NCBI GenBank assembly: GCA_019637645.1
Contig: JAHBVH010000041.1
Location: forward strand, 1-64,000
Reading direction: 5' to 3'
Source of the DNA: Caldilineaceae bacterium
GTDB lineage: Bacteria > Chloroflexota > Anaerolineae > Caldilineales > Caldilineaceae
DNA: 64,000 bases
Position numbers and translations under genes: made by a program. Shown in pieces: positions 1-8,727 of this stretch. Under the pieces are notes generated by a model that saw only the letters and a program-made list of their open reading frames with translations, made no database searches and was not told the DNA's origin. How positions within the stretch are numbered: position 1 is the first letter of the stretch; each line of letters opens with the position of its first letter.

Positions 1-30
1 CCCTCTGCCCTTCTCTGATCCCGCGGTAAA

Positions 31-48
31 TACGCAAAATCTTGCGTA
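31..48. terminator. Small hairpin downstream of the first gene
   Basis: A 7-bp inverted repeat (TACGCAA / TTGCGTA, 4-nt loop) lies 30 bases beyond the stop codon of the minus-strand dioxygenase. The rest of bases 1-77 is C/T-rich and repeats words such as tctgtcctct. There is only a short T stretch after the stem on the minus strand, so a terminator role is weakly supported. Confidence 0.3.
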
Positions 49-77
49 TCTACCCTCTGTCCTCTGCCTTCTGTCCT

Positions 78-920
78 CTACTCCGTCGCCTTCTCCACCA
101 CCTCATAGCCGCCAAGTTCCACAATCGGTTTCCCATTTTCAGTGACCCAGACGCCACATTGCCCGCCGCGTTCGCTGGTGGCGACGTCGATGACGGTGCC
201 ATCCATGCGCAGAACGGGGTGATACCAGCGGGCGACACGCTCGGTATTGCCTTCAATATAGTGGGCGATCAGGCTCCGGCGGAAGCGCGTGCGCGAGCGA
301 TTCGGCAGCGAGCCATGGACCAAGGAACCATTGAAGAAAAGCACATCGCCGGCTTGCATGATGACCGGAACAGCGGTGACGCCTTCGGGAATCGGCACGG
401 TGACATCGGTGAAGCTAGCCTTCGTATTGGCCTTTTCCGTACAGAGGACCGGCCACTGATGGCTACCTGGCACCACTTGCAGACAACCATTGACTTCGTC
501 GCAGCGATCCAGCGCCATCCACGCAGCAAGACAAGTACCCGGTTGGACGCGTAGGTAGTAGTTATCTTGGTGGAGGGCTTGGCCGCGTGCCTTGGGCGGC
601 TTGAAATACATCATTGTCTGTACAGCCAGCGGTTCGCGTTCCAACAAGGCCGTCATACATTGGTTCAGGCGCGCATCGAGCATCCATTGGAGCGTCACTT
701 CATCCCAACGGTGCATCTGCATGAGACGCGGATAGGCCAGCAGCGGATCTTTCTGCTTGGGGTCTTTGATGCGCCGATCAACGCTGCACCGTTCATCGTT
801 GCGCAAGGCTGTATAATAATCGCGGTAGTAGGTGGTCTCTTCTTTGGAAAAGAGGCCAGAAACCACCACAAAGCCGTTTTCATCAAAAGACTGTTTCTGT
901 TCAGCTGTAATCATTGCCAT
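78..920 (-). CDS. Phytanoyl-CoA dioxygenase family protein
   Basis: This 280-residue protein belongs to the PhyH family of Fe(II)/2-oxoglutarate oxygenases, soluble cytoplasmic enzymes that hydroxylate small organic substrates. The iron-binding facial triad is visible: H117-x-D119 in ALHQDNYY and the distal H202 in VHGSLPNRS, followed by R210, a candidate 2-oxoglutarate-binding Arg. Length is normal for the family. The ATG at 920 is preceded by GGGAGGATCC, a strong ribosome site. The gene stands alone, divergent from the phosphodiesterase at 1197. The substrate cannot be deduced; bacterial PhyH proteins act on many compounds. A second, dissimilar PhyH protein lies at 46.4-47.3 kb. Confidence 0.9.
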   Translation of the reverse strand: MAMITAEQKQSFDENGFVVVSGLFSKEETTYYRDYYTALRNDERCSVDRRIKDPKQKDPLLAYPRLMQMHRWDEVTLQWMLDARLNQCMTALLEREPLAVQTMMYFKPPKARGQALHQDNYYLRVQPGTCLAAWMALDRCDEVNGCLQVVPGSHQWPVLCTEKANTKASFTDVTVPIPEGVTAVPVIMQAGDVLFFNGSLVHGSLPNRSRTRFRRSLIAHYIEGNTERVARWYHPVLRMDGTVIDVATSERGGQCGVWVTENGKPIVELGGYEVVEKATE

Positions 921-977
921 GGATCCTCCCTCATCTGACTTGAATAAGACTTAGGCAAGCTGCGCCGCTCGCTAGAG

Positions 978-1010
978 AGACCGGTCAGTTTTGCAAAACC
1001 TGGCCGGTCT
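978..1010. repeat. Interspersed CTGACCGGT-type palindrome
   Basis: An imperfect palindrome (agaccggtcag - ttttgcaaaac - ctggccggtct) sits in the 276-bp gap between two divergent genes. It belongs to a set of related palindromes at 10107, 15800, 47364, 55430 and 57891. In this position it cannot be an end-of-gene terminator for either neighbour, which argues for a repeat family rather than only terminators. Confidence 0.55.
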
Positions 1011-1161
1011 GGGATTGCATAATGCTTATCCTGATTCTGAAAATAGCACGGATACCCTGTTATTGTATGGAAATGGTGCATACACGTCAACATGAATGCG
1101 CGGCGTGGCAAGCACCACGATGGCAGCAAAAAGCAGAGTGTACGCTGCCGTTCTTGCCTGT

Positions 1162-1190
1162 TTGACTTTCCGCACCGCTTTGGCTATGAT
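1162..1190 (+). promoter_or_regulatory. Promoter reading into the EEP gene, likely leaderless
   Basis: TTGACT (1162-1167), a 17-nt spacer and TATGAT (1185-1190) form a good sigma-70-type promoter. The expected transcription start is about base 1197, exactly the A of the ATG, and there is no Shine-Dalgarno sequence. The mRNA is therefore predicted to be leaderless. Confidence 0.6.
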
Positions 1191-1196
1191 TGACCC

Positions 1197-2051
1197 ATGA
1201 TTCGCGTTTTAACCTATAACATTCATGGTTGGTTGACCGCTGATGGTCGGCCTAATGGACAAGCCGTTACCGAGGTCATCGCGGCGACCCAGGCAGACAT
1301 TATTGGCCTCAACGAAGTCTTCTATCCACGCGTGATGGCCGGTGATACGCGTCCGGCGCTGGAAGCGTTAGCCAGCGAGCTGGGCATGCATTTTGTCTTT
1401 GGCCCTTGCCTACGCTGGCCAGCGCAAGATCAAATGCCCGCGGACGCCTATGGCAATGCCCTTCTTAGTCGCTGGCCCATTGTTGCCAGCGCGGCTCACC
1501 ACCTGACGCCAAAGGAAGAGGATCAGCAACAGCTACTGGCGCAAAAGGAGCAACGGGGGCTGTTGGAAGGGCGGATTTTGCTACCAAGCAATGAAACCCT
1601 CACCGTCTATGTAACCCATTTGGATCACACCGATGAAGCCGCACGCCTGTTGCAATTGCGTGTGGCGCGCCAGTGGCTTGGGCGCGACCGCAGCCGACCT
1701 CACTTGGTGCTGGGCGACTTCAACGCAATTACCATGTGGGATTTTGCCCATCGTCCTGCCGACTATGAGCAGCTCGCCCACCACGAAAAAGGCTACAACC
1801 TCACCGGCGCGGGGAAAGGCCCCAGTGTAATTGCCCAAATAGAAAAGGCTGGCTACACCGATCTCTATCAACACTTTAGCGTACCCGGCCAGCAGAGCTT
1901 TCTGCCTGCCATCGACACGGCCATCCGTATTGATTATATCTTTGCCAGCCAAGCGCTCGTTCCCTTGGCACGCTCCTGCGCGATCTGGCAAGAGCCCGCT
2001 GGCACCGAAGCATCTGATCATCGACCGGTGCTTGCCGACCTAGCGCTCTAG
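1197..2051 (+). CDS. Endonuclease/exonuclease/phosphatase (EEP) family hydrolase
   Basis: This 284-residue protein has the EEP fold used by metal-dependent phosphodiesterases such as sphingomyelinases, DNase I and inositol phosphatases. Family motifs appear in order: TYNIHGW near the N-terminus, LNEVF (metal-binding Glu), YVTHLDH, GDFNAI (Asp and Asn of the active site) and C-terminal SDHRPVLADL (catalytic Asp-His pair). No signal peptide is apparent, so a cytoplasmic enzyme is likely. The ATG coincides with the predicted transcription start. The exact substrate (DNA, phospholipid or sugar phosphate) is not evident. Confidence 0.88.
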   Translation: MIRVLTYNIHGWLTADGRPNGQAVTEVIAATQADIIGLNEVFYPRVMAGDTRPALEALASELGMHFVFGPCLRWPAQDQMPADAYGNALLSRWPIVASAAHHLTPKEEDQQQLLAQKEQRGLLEGRILLPSNETLTVYVTHLDHTDEAARLLQLRVARQWLGRDRSRPHLVLGDFNAITMWDFAHRPADYEQLAHHEKGYNLTGAGKGPSVIAQIEKAGYTDLYQHFSVPGQQSFLPAIDTAIRIDYIFASQALVPLARSCAIWQEPAGTEASDHRPVLADLAL

Positions 2052-2116
2052 CGATCACAGAACTCCCCGCCTCGTCCAAAGCTTGCATGTAGTAACGATT
2101 AACTGCGTAACCCCTT

Positions 2117-2134
2117 CGTTGAGAATTATCAACG
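2117..2134. terminator. Hairpin between convergent genes
   Basis: CGTTGA / TCAACG with a 6-nt AT-rich loop, followed on the plus strand by a T-rich stretch (gtaacttttcaatt). It lies between the stop codons of the convergent EEP and enoyl-CoA hydratase genes, where a bidirectional terminator is expected. The 6-bp stem is short. Confidence 0.4.
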
Positions 2135-2156
2135 GTAACTTTTCAATTGATAGTCC

Positions 2157-2948
2157 CTACCGGCCTTGCCATTGGGGTACCCGCTTTTCTAAGAAGGCCC
2201 GCATCCCTTCCTTTTGATCTTCACTGGCGAAGAGAAGATAAAAGAGCTTCTCTTCATAGGCTGTCGCTTCAGCAAGGCTCAATTCATAGGCCCGGTTGAT
2301 CGCCTCTTTGCCCAGCTGGACAGCCAGGGGCGCCCGCGTGGCAAGCTGTGCCGCCAGGGCCACCGCTTCGTCAACACAGCGTTCTACCGGCACGACGCGG
2401 CTAGCAAGCCCATAATGGAGTGCCTCGGCCGCGGTTAAACGGCGATCATTGAGAATGACCTCCATGGCCAATGATTTTCCCACGGCGCGCGTCAGGCGCT
2501 GCGTACCACCCGCGCCAGGAATGACACCGATATTGATCTCTGGCTGTCCAAATTTGGCGTTTTCGGCGGCAATGATGATGTCGCAAAGCATGGCTAGTTC
2601 ACAGCCGCCGCCCAAACAGTGGCCGCTCACCGCGGCAAGTAATGGTTTGCGCAACCGGCGTAGCTGCTGCCACCGTTCGATCATCCCCCGGTTTACCATA
2701 TCGGCAAGGGTCGCGTGGGCCATTTCGCTAATATCTGCGCCAGCCGAGAAGGCACGCTCATTACCGGTGATTACCATCGCTTTAATCGTGGGATCAGCAT
2801 CAAAGCGCCGCAAAACCGTGACAAGCTCTGTCATGAGCTGACTGCGTAACGCATGAAGCGCTTGCGGCCGATTGAAGCGCACAAGGCCAACCCCGGGCGC
2901 AGGCTCTTCCACTAAAATATCGGTGTACGTGGTTCCTTCGGTGGTCAT
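2157..2948 (-). CDS. Enoyl-CoA hydratase/isomerase family protein
   Basis: A crotonase-fold enzyme of about 263 residues acting on acyl-CoA thioesters, most likely in fatty-acid or related beta-oxidation. Visible motifs are AFSAGADISEM (oxyanion-hole loop and CoA-binding region), HCLGGGCELAMLCD (second oxyanion-hole glycine and the Glu used by hydratases), and FGQPEINIGVIPGAGGTQRL (second catalytic Glu region). Both acid positions are present, supporting hydratase activity. The start at 2948 is preferred over 2972 because AGGAGGAGAA lies just upstream of it. No other beta-oxidation gene is adjacent. Confidence 0.9.
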   Translation of the reverse strand: MTTEGTTYTDILVEEPAPGVGLVRFNRPQALHALRSQLMTELVTVLRRFDADPTIKAMVITGNERAFSAGADISEMAHATLADMVNRGMIERWQQLRRLRKPLLAAVSGHCLGGGCELAMLCDIIIAAENAKFGQPEINIGVIPGAGGTQRLTRAVGKSLAMEVILNDRRLTAAEALHYGLASRVVPVERCVDEAVALAAQLATRAPLAVQLGKEAINRAYELSLAEATAYEEKLFYLLFASEDQKEGMRAFLEKRVPQWQGR

Positions 2949-3006
2949 TTCTCCTCCTGTGATACAGCGCAATGTAAGCCAACAACATTCTTACTGTATA
3001 CCTCTA

Positions 3007-3034
3007 TTGACACAATGCCAACAGAGAGTATAAT
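3007..3034 (+). promoter_or_regulatory. Consensus sigma-70 promoter with a long leader
   Basis: A perfect TTGACA (3007-3012) and TATAAT (3029-3034) with a 16-nt spacer face the TVP38-type gene. The expected start near 3041 gives a leader of about 200 nt before the TTG at 3244. No known riboswitch was recognised in the leader. A small reading frame from 3044 shows no protein-like character. Confidence 0.7.
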
Positions 3035-3243
3035 TAACGAAGGTTGTTGGTCTTAAAATCTACATCATTTGTACAAAATCTATCGTTGTTCAGTGTCTCC
3101 CCCATCAATAATGCTGGTCAACGAGCCTTTCGTGTAATAAGATGCAGGGCCACATCTGTTGAACAGTTGAGCTGCGTTGGACAAGCGTGGCTGTTTGGGC
3201 AAATAGCAGGTCTGTGCGTGCTATTGTAGCTTGGAGGTAGGGT

Positions 3244-3975
3244 TTGCGACAACCATGGCATTATTGGTTGATCGGCGTGTTGTTGCTTGGCGGGTTGCTC
3301 ATGGGTAGCTGGTGGCTGCTTCTTCATGAACAGCAATGGAAAGCACTCTGGCAGGCTGTGAATGATCAGCAACAGCTGCAAGCCTTTGTCGATCAGCTGG
3401 GGTGGTTTGGACCATTGGCGTTGATCCTGTTGAATGCCCTCCAAATTATTGTGGCCCCGATCCCTGGCTATATTATTCAGGCGGCGGCGGGCTTTTTATA
3501 TGGACCGTTCTGGGGTGGCCTTTGGGCCGCCTTGGGTCAACTGCTCGGTTCATTGGCCGCTATGAAACTGGCGCGCCTCTATGGGCGGCCACTGGTCCAA
3601 TCTTTGATTGGGGCCGCGCGCTTGACTAAATGGGAAAAGGTTACCCACAGTGAGAGTCCTTTGCTGTGGACCGTTTTGTTACTTGGCCCCACGGGCGATG
3701 CACCCTATCATCTGGCTGGTTTGTCACGCGTCTCTTTTGTCACGATTCTGGTGATTAGCCTGTGTATTCGTATCCCCAGCGTTTTTGTTGCCGCGGCTGT
3801 GGGCGCCGGTGCTGTCACTTTGCCGTGGTGGCAGTTTGCGCTGTTAATTCTTGCGCTCAGCGCCGTCATTGTCGTCTTCCTACGCTACCAAACGCCGTTG
3901 ACTGCCTGGTTTGATCAGCAGGTACAACAGCGTCTCTATCGCGAAAAGTTCAGCGACGAACAGATGCAGCCCTAA
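3244..3975 (+). CDS. TVP38/TMEM64 (DedA-like) membrane protein
   Basis: A 243-residue integral membrane protein of the SNARE-associated/VTT family, whose better-known members are linked to lipid scrambling or undecaprenyl-phosphate recycling. Hydrophobic segments occur at about residues 5-25, 57-80, 85-108, 140-160, 168-195 and 197-220. The family signature is visible as IPGYIIQAAAGFLYGPFWGGLWAALGQLLGS with G-rich re-entrant character. The start is a TTG, chosen because GGAGGTAGGG lies immediately upstream and no suitable ATG is near. A consensus promoter lies 200 bases upstream. Confidence 0.85.
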   Translation: MRQPWHYWLIGVLLLGGLLMGSWWLLLHEQQWKALWQAVNDQQQLQAFVDQLGWFGPLALILLNALQIIVAPIPGYIIQAAAGFLYGPFWGGLWAALGQLLGSLAAMKLARLYGRPLVQSLIGAARLTKWEKVTHSESPLLWTVLLLGPTGDAPYHLAGLSRVSFVTILVISLCIRIPSVFVAAAVGAGAVTLPWWQFALLILALSAVIVVFLRYQTPLTAWFDQQVQQRLYREKFSDEQMQP

Positions 3976-4164
3976 AATTGATCAACTTATCCGTCCCCGT
4001 GGTGGTCTAGGGAGTTGCTGTCGGGTGACAGCGACTGGTCTTCGTTTATTGTTTGGAAGCACCTATCCTGAACAGCATCCGTGGGTGAAAGCTAGCGAAA
4101 GCGAATGATAGGGGAGCTATCGGCGTCCCTACTAACTGGTTCGACTAAAAAAGAGGAATGATTA

Positions 4165-4632
4165 ATGAGTAACCAAAGCACAACCAATCTACAAGAACGG
4201 ATCAACGCTGATCTCAAGCGTGCCATGTTGGATCGCAATGATGTCGCCAAGTTGGCGCTCCGTTCGGTGAAGACCGCGTTAACCTTGCTGGCTTCGGCGG
4301 GTACCAATCACGAGTTGACCGAGGCGCAAGTTATTGCGGCGATTCGCAAAGAGGTGAAACAACGGCGGGACACAGCTGCCGAGTTTGAACGCCTGGGCGC
4401 GCCAGAAAAGGCCGTGGGGGAATTGGCCGAAGTGGCTGTGTTGGAGCAATATTTGCCAACGCAACTCGCCGAGGCGCAAATCGAAGAGATCGTGCGGGCG
4501 GTGCTGGCCGAAACCGGCGCGACCTCGCCCCGTGAGTTGGGCAAAGTCATGGCTGCTGCCATGGAACGTGTCAATGGGCTGGCGGATGGTAAAGCTGTCA
4601 ACCAAGTTGCGCGCCGGTTGCTGGGCAGCTAA
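4165..4632 (+). CDS. yqeY: GatB/YqeY domain-containing protein
   Basis: This 155-residue helical protein matches the YqeY family, related to the C-terminal tRNA-binding domain of GatB. Recognisable family stretches are LQERINADLKRAMLDRN at the N-terminus, EVKQRRDTAAEFERLG in the middle and ATSPRELGKVMAAAMERVNG near the C-terminus. It is thought to bind tRNA or act as an accessory in tRNA-dependent amidation, but its role is poorly known. It begins a plus-strand cluster with pgpH, ybeY and dgkA, as also seen in condensed form in Firmicutes. AAGAGGAATG lies just before the start. Confidence 0.92.
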   Translation: MSNQSTTNLQERINADLKRAMLDRNDVAKLALRSVKTALTLLASAGTNHELTEAQVIAAIRKEVKQRRDTAAEFERLGAPEKAVGELAEVAVLEQYLPTQLAEAQIEEIVRAVLAETGATSPRELGKVMAAAMERVNGLADGKAVNQVARRLLGS

Positions 4633-4678
4633 CCCTAGCAACCTTTTGGGATGGATCTCTCCCCTGCGAAAGGAATCT

Positions 4679-6934
4679 ATGGCTGCCACCCGTTTCCCAA
4701 TTTCTGACCGTTGGTTCAATCGTTTGTTGATGGCCCTCATCGTGGGCGCGGTCGCTATTTTTATTGTGAGCTTGCTTGCTTGGCAATTCCCCTCCAATAA
4801 GCAAGCGCAGCTGACGGTGGGCCAAGTCGCGACCTCGGATATTTCTTCGCCAGCCCAGATCACCTATCCTAGCGAGGTACAGACCCGATTAGCCCGCGAA
4901 CGTGCGGCCCAGGTTGTGCCGGAACAGTATGACAGCACCGAAGGGCGGGTACGGCGCCAGCAGATCAATCGCTCGCGTGAAGTGTTAGCCTTTATCACCG
5001 CGATTCGTAACGACCCCTATGCTTCCCCGGAACTACAGGTTGATTATCTGCTGGCGATTGCCGAACTAGAATTGACGCCAGAAGCTGCGTATCGCGTCCA
5101 ATCCTTGTCCATCGAAGATTGGCAAGCTGTCGTCACCGAGACGCCCCTCACGCTGGATCGGATCATGCGTGACGAAATTCGGGAAAGCAGCCTTGCCACA
5201 GCCCGGCGGCGTGTTCCTTCGTTGGTGGATTCCAATGTCAATGAAGCCGTCAGCGCGGCGACCACGGAGCTGGTGCGTGGCTTGGTGCGCCCCAATAGCA
5301 TCTATAATGAAGAACGGACACAATTGGCGCGCGAGCAAGCCCGTGAGCAGGTGCCAATTCAATATCAGACCCTCGAACGCGGTGAGACGATCATTCGTGC
5401 TGGTGATGTAGCAACAGCGGAACAGGTCGAGGCGTTGGTGCAAGTGGGGCTACTACAGCCGGACTGGGAGTGGTGGATCCTCGTCCGCGCCATTGTTCTC
5501 TGTACGCTGATGTTTGGGGTGGTGCTCGGCACCATTTATCGGCTGCGACCGAGCACCATGGCGAATTTTCAAGAGCTTGCTGCCTTGGCCGTCGTTTTTG
5601 TCATTTGGATGCTCGCGGCCAAATTGATGGTAGTGCCGCATGATTGGCTACCCTATCTCTACCCGCTGGCAGCCATGAGCATGTTGATCGCCGTGTTGAT
5701 CGATCTGCGCGTTGCGATGGTGGTGACCATGATCGCGGCCTTACTGGTGCACTACTTTAGCAACAATAACTTTATCATGGTAACCTATACTGGGTTGGGC
5801 GCTCTCCTCGGCGCGATTGTGCTTGGCCGCGCCGAGGGCTTAAGCTCATTTTTGTGGGCTGGGCTGGCGGTGGCGCTGAGTAACATTCTGATCTTTGCTT
5901 CCTTTAATCCTGACTTTGTCACGGGGGCAGGGGGGGAATGGTTGACCCAAAGTTTGCCGCTGCTGCTGGCGCTCATCCTGAATGGGGGGCTTTCTGCCAG
6001 CATTGCGCTGATCAGCTACTTTGTTTTGGGGAATGTTTTCAATTTGACTACGAGCCTGCAACTAGGCGAATTAAGCCGGCCAACGCAGCCCTTGCTGCGC
6101 CAATTGCTGTTGAAAGCGCCGGGAACCTACCATCATACCATTGTTGTCAGCAACTTGGCGGAGCGGGCTGCTGCGGCGATTGGGGCCGATGCCTTGCTAG
6201 CCCGCGTGGGGGCCTACTATCACGATATTGGGAAAACGGTGCGCCCCTATTTCTTTACAGAAAATATTGCGGATAACTCTTCCCCCCATGAAAAGCTCGA
6301 TCCACTAACCAGCGCTCAGATCATTATTAGCCATGTGACGGATGGTATCGATCTGGCGCAGAAATATCGTTTGCCGCCGAGTATTCAAGATTTTATTCGC
6401 GAGCATCATGGTCGCTCCTTGGCCCAATATTTTTATATCCAGGCCCAACGGCAAGCCGAGCCAGATACACCGGTAGATCCCCAAGATTTTCGCTATCCAG
6501 GGCCGAATCCGCATAGCAAAGAAACCGCCATTTTGTTATTAGCCGACACCTGCGAAGCCGCGGTGCGTGCAATGCGGCCTGGCACACGCGAAGAGTTGGA
6601 AAAATTCATCAACAAATTGATTGATAGTCGGGTGGCCGAAGGGGTCCTCAACCAATGTGAACTGACCTTTAAAGATCTCCAGACCATCCGTGAGGTCTTT
6701 ATTCACGTCCTTCAAGGCGTACACCATCCCCGGGTCACCTATCCCGAAGCCGCCCAGACGACGAGTGCCGCAACGGCGAAAACAGCAGCTGCACCGCCCG
6801 TGGACAGCGCCAAAGCAGCGGCCAATGGCAGCAATGGTCATGCGCGGCCCGAGCCAGCCGGTAACCAGTTGTACCGCGAGAATGTCAAAGAAACCTTAGG
6901 TGGCGTGGAAGAAATGGAAGCCATCTCTTCGTAA
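4679..6934 (+). CDS. pgpH: 7TM-HD cyclic-di-AMP phosphodiesterase family protein
   Basis: A 751-residue membrane protein of the PgpH/YqfF family, which hydrolyses the second messenger c-di-AMP. After an N-terminal membrane helix (about 12-35) there is an extracytoplasmic 7TMR-HDED-type domain to about residue 270, seven membrane helices to about 470, and a cytoplasmic HD domain with HHTIVVSNLAERAA, YYHDIGK (HD metal site) and DFIREHHG. The C-terminal tail is Ala/Thr-rich. The open frame extends upstream to 4385 inside yqeY, but the ATG at 4679 has AAAGGAAT in place and follows the yqeY stop. Its position before ybeY and dgkA matches the Firmicutes order phoH-pgpH-ybeY-dgkA. Confidence 0.92.
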   Translation: MAATRFPISDRWFNRLLMALIVGAVAIFIVSLLAWQFPSNKQAQLTVGQVATSDISSPAQITYPSEVQTRLARERAAQVVPEQYDSTEGRVRRQQINRSREVLAFITAIRNDPYASPELQVDYLLAIAELELTPEAAYRVQSLSIEDWQAVVTETPLTLDRIMRDEIRESSLATARRRVPSLVDSNVNEAVSAATTELVRGLVRPNSIYNEERTQLAREQAREQVPIQYQTLERGETIIRAGDVATAEQVEALVQVGLLQPDWEWWILVRAIVLCTLMFGVVLGTIYRLRPSTMANFQELAALAVVFVIWMLAAKLMVVPHDWLPYLYPLAAMSMLIAVLIDLRVAMVVTMIAALLVHYFSNNNFIMVTYTGLGALLGAIVLGRAEGLSSFLWAGLAVALSNILIFASFNPDFVTGAGGEWLTQSLPLLLALILNGGLSASIALISYFVLGNVFNLTTSLQLGELSRPTQPLLRQLLLKAPGTYHHTIVVSNLAERAAAAIGADALLARVGAYYHDIGKTVRPYFFTENIADNSSPHEKLDPLTSAQIIISHVTDGIDLAQKYRLPPSIQDFIREHHGRSLAQYFYIQAQRQAEPDTPVDPQDFRYPGPNPHSKETAILLLADTCEAAVRAMRPGTREELEKFINKLIDSRVAEGVLNQCELTFKDLQTIREVFIHVLQGVHHPRVTYPEAAQTTSAATAKTAAAPPVDSAKAAANGSNGHARPEPAGNQLYRENVKETLGGVEEMEAISS

Positions 6935-6949
6935 AAAAAGGATCCTAGT

Positions 6950-7459
6950 TTGAACGAGATGCTCGAGATCCAAGTCGATGACGACTATCGTGATTGGGTC
7001 GATGAAGAAAATTTAGCTGCAGTGATCACCCAAGTGTTAACCCAGATTGGGCGACCCACCGCAGCACTGACCCTGGTGATCACCAATGATGAGACGGTAC
7101 AAAGCCTCAATCGCGATTATCGGGATGTCGATGCCCCTACCGATGTCCTGAGCTTTGCCGCCCAAGAAGACGCATCCGCCGCACCACCCTTGGCAGATCT
7201 TCCCCCCGAATTAGCCGCTGAATTGGAAAATTATTTGGGCGATGTCATCATTGCCTACCCCTATGCGGCGCGGCAGGCTGCGCACTATCAAAATAGCGTC
7301 GCCGCTGAATTGCGGTTGCTGGCCGTCCATGGTGTGCTGCACCTGCTGGGCTATGATCACGCCACGCCCACGGACGAAGCGGCCATGTGGGCGCTGCAAA
7401 CGACTATCCTGGCTCCGTTTGGCGACGCCCAGCTTTCCCAACGTACTTATGACGCCTAA
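6950..7459 (+). CDS. ybeY: rRNA maturation endoribonuclease YbeY
   Basis: A 169-residue zinc-dependent RNase needed for 16S rRNA 3'-end maturation and ribosome quality control. The signature [11 protein letters not shown] gives the three metal-binding histidines H127, H131 and H137. The N-terminal half carries the conserved [16 protein letters not shown] stretch. The start is a TTG at 6950 with AAAAAAGGA about 8 bases upstream; an in-frame ATG at 6959 is an alternative. The gene follows pgpH by 15 bases and overlaps dgkA by 11 bases, so it is probably co-transcribed and coupled. Confidence 0.95.
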   Translation: MNEMLEIQVDDDYRDWVDEENLAAVITQVLTQIGRPTAALTLVITNDETVQSLNRDYRDVDAPTDVLSFAAQEDASAAPPLADLPPELAAELENYLGDVIIAYPYAARQAAHYQNSVAAELRLLAVHGVLHLLGYDHATPTDEAAMWALQTTILAPFGDAQLSQRTYDA

Positions 7460-7916
7460 GCGAAAACAAGCTACGTCGCCGCCCTCTTCCCCACCCACTG
7501 TTGCACAACCACCCGCGCTGGCGACCTTGACGGGCCGTGATCGTTCTTTTCTGGCTGGACGTTGGTTTAGCTTCAAGGCCGCCCTCAATGGCGTTTGGTA
7601 TACCTTATCCACCCAGCCCAATGCTTGGATCGAAGTCACCGCGGTGGTTGCTGTGACCGGGGTAGGATGGTGGCTAGGCTTGGCCGCGCTAGAGTGGGCT
7701 TTGCTGATCCTAACGTTTAGTCTGGTCTTGGCACTCGAAGCGGTCAATACAGCAGTGGAGGCGACGGTGGATTTGGTCGCGCCCCACTACCATCCCTTGG
7801 CAAAGCTCGCAAAGGATGCCGCCGCGGGCGCTTTGGTCTTTGCCGTGCTGGGCAGTTTGGGGGTCGCTGCTGTAATTTTAGGGCCGCGGCTTTGGGGGGT
7901 GTTCTTTGGGAGTTAG
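7449..7916 (+). CDS. dgkA: Diacylglycerol/undecaprenol kinase family protein
   Basis: A 155-residue small membrane kinase of the DgkA family, phosphorylating diacylglycerol or, in Gram-positive-type members, undecaprenol. The family signature is clear: [18 protein letters not shown] followed by [16 protein letters not shown], containing the catalytic Glu and the metal/ATP-site residues. Three membrane helices are visible after a cytoplasmic N-terminal extension of about 45 residues rich in Pro, Ser and Thr. The ATG at 7449 overlaps the last codons of ybeY. The frame is open further upstream but that part is a shadow of ybeY. Confidence 0.92.
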   Translation: MTPKRKQATSPPSSPPTVAQPPALATLTGRDRSFLAGRWFSFKAALNGVWYTLSTQPNAWIEVTAVVAVTGVGWWLGLAALEWALLILTFSLVLALEAVNTAVEATVDLVAPHYHPLAKLAKDAAAGALVFAVLGSLGVAAVILGPRLWGVFFGS

Positions 7917-7999
7917 GACGCGGATTTATTGTTTAGCGGATTGACACGGCTAGCGCACTGTCAATTACGTTTATCCGCGTAAATTCGCATCCTATAATT
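7917..7999. repeat. Intergenic stretch with ACGCGGAT / ATCCGCGT words
   Basis: The gap between convergent dgkA and the aldolase-like gene begins with ggacgcggattta and later carries tttatccgcgtaaattcgcatcc, giving interrupted inverted complementarity. The same words build the long perfect hairpin at 43769-43834. A role as a bidirectional terminator is possible. Confidence 0.45.
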
Positions 8000-8695
8000 T
8001 TAGGGCCGCTTGGGGCCGCGTTCGGGTGGATGGATGGAGCGGGCTTGGGGATTGGTGTAGACCGAGCCTTCCCATTGACGGCGCAAGCGGCGCGCTGTGG
8101 TAATAATGGCCGCGTGCGACCATTCCGGCGTGGGGAAAAGGCTGGCTTGGAGGCGCACGCCAATCGCCCCGGCCGCGCGACAAGCGGCTACGGTTGCTTC
8201 CGCCGTTACCTCACTGGCAATCATGCTGACGCCCAGTGGCCAGGAACCGGTTGTCACTAGTTCTGCTGGGCTAGAAACGGCGGGGCACCCTTCGAGGTGC
8301 GCCAACTGGGCCGCAACTGGCGTAGTGACATGGGGAAGACAGAAGAGTTGGTGTTCACGGGCAAAGCGCAGCAGCTTGGCATCCAACTGGGGCAAGGCGA
8401 AGAAAGCGGCACCGGCCTCTTGGGCAGCCTGCAACTGGGCCAAGGTCGTCACCTCGGCGGCCCCTACCAACAGATGTTCCCCGTAGCGCTGATGAAATTC
8501 AGCGATCGTGGCGGTCCCATCGGCTACATCAACCGCCACTTCCACAACAAAAAGGGGCGCGGCCAACAACGCATCCCCGATTTCAAGCAAAGCTTGGATG
8601 GTGAGGTCGCGCGGGAGGCGGGCAATCAATGCCACGCGGCGTAACTGGGCCAGCAAGTGCGCAAGCGTAGTCGGTTCAGAAGACATAGGCGCCAT
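8000..8695 (-). CDS. KDPG/KHG aldolase-like TIM-barrel protein
   Basis: The 231-residue protein follows the Eda (2-keto-3-deoxy-6-phosphogluconate aldolase) pattern. IARLPRDLT and FVVEVAVD match the N-terminal strand region including the catalytic-Glu position, LLVGAAEVTTLAQLQAAQEAG matches the family's vGAGTV region, and FFALPQLD matches the FvsP strand. However, the strand that carries the Schiff-base lysine in Eda (LKFFPAE type) reads PAVSSPAEL here, with no lysine. It may therefore be a non-aldolase relative or use other chemistry. AGGG lies before the ATG at 8695; 8686 is an alternative. It is divergent from the NTPase gene with almost no spacer. Confidence 0.65.
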   Translation of the reverse strand: MAPMSSEPTTLAHLLAQLRRVALIARLPRDLTIQALLEIGDALLAAPLFVVEVAVDVADGTATIAEFHQRYGEHLLVGAAEVTTLAQLQAAQEAGAAFFALPQLDAKLLRFAREHQLFCLPHVTTPVAAQLAHLEGCPAVSSPAELVTTGSWPLGVSMIASEVTAEATVAACRAAGAIGVRLQASLFPTPEWSHAAIITTARRLRRQWEGSVYTNPQARSIHPPERGPKRP

Positions 8696-8727
8696 CTATC
8701 CCTAACTTGCTCAAGTCCAAGGTCAGG

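Noticed and set aside
42..554. Plus-strand frame of 170 codons
   Set aside because: It lies antisense to the phytanoyl-CoA dioxygenase gene, which has full motifs and a strong ribosome site.
3044..3229. Small frame in the leader of the TVP38-type gene
   Set aside because: It starts with TTG, has no ribosome site and no recognisable features.
4385..4678. Upstream extension of the pgpH frame
   Set aside because: This part is antisense-free but overlaps yqeY out of frame and has no homology-like pattern; ATG 4679 has a good ribosome site.
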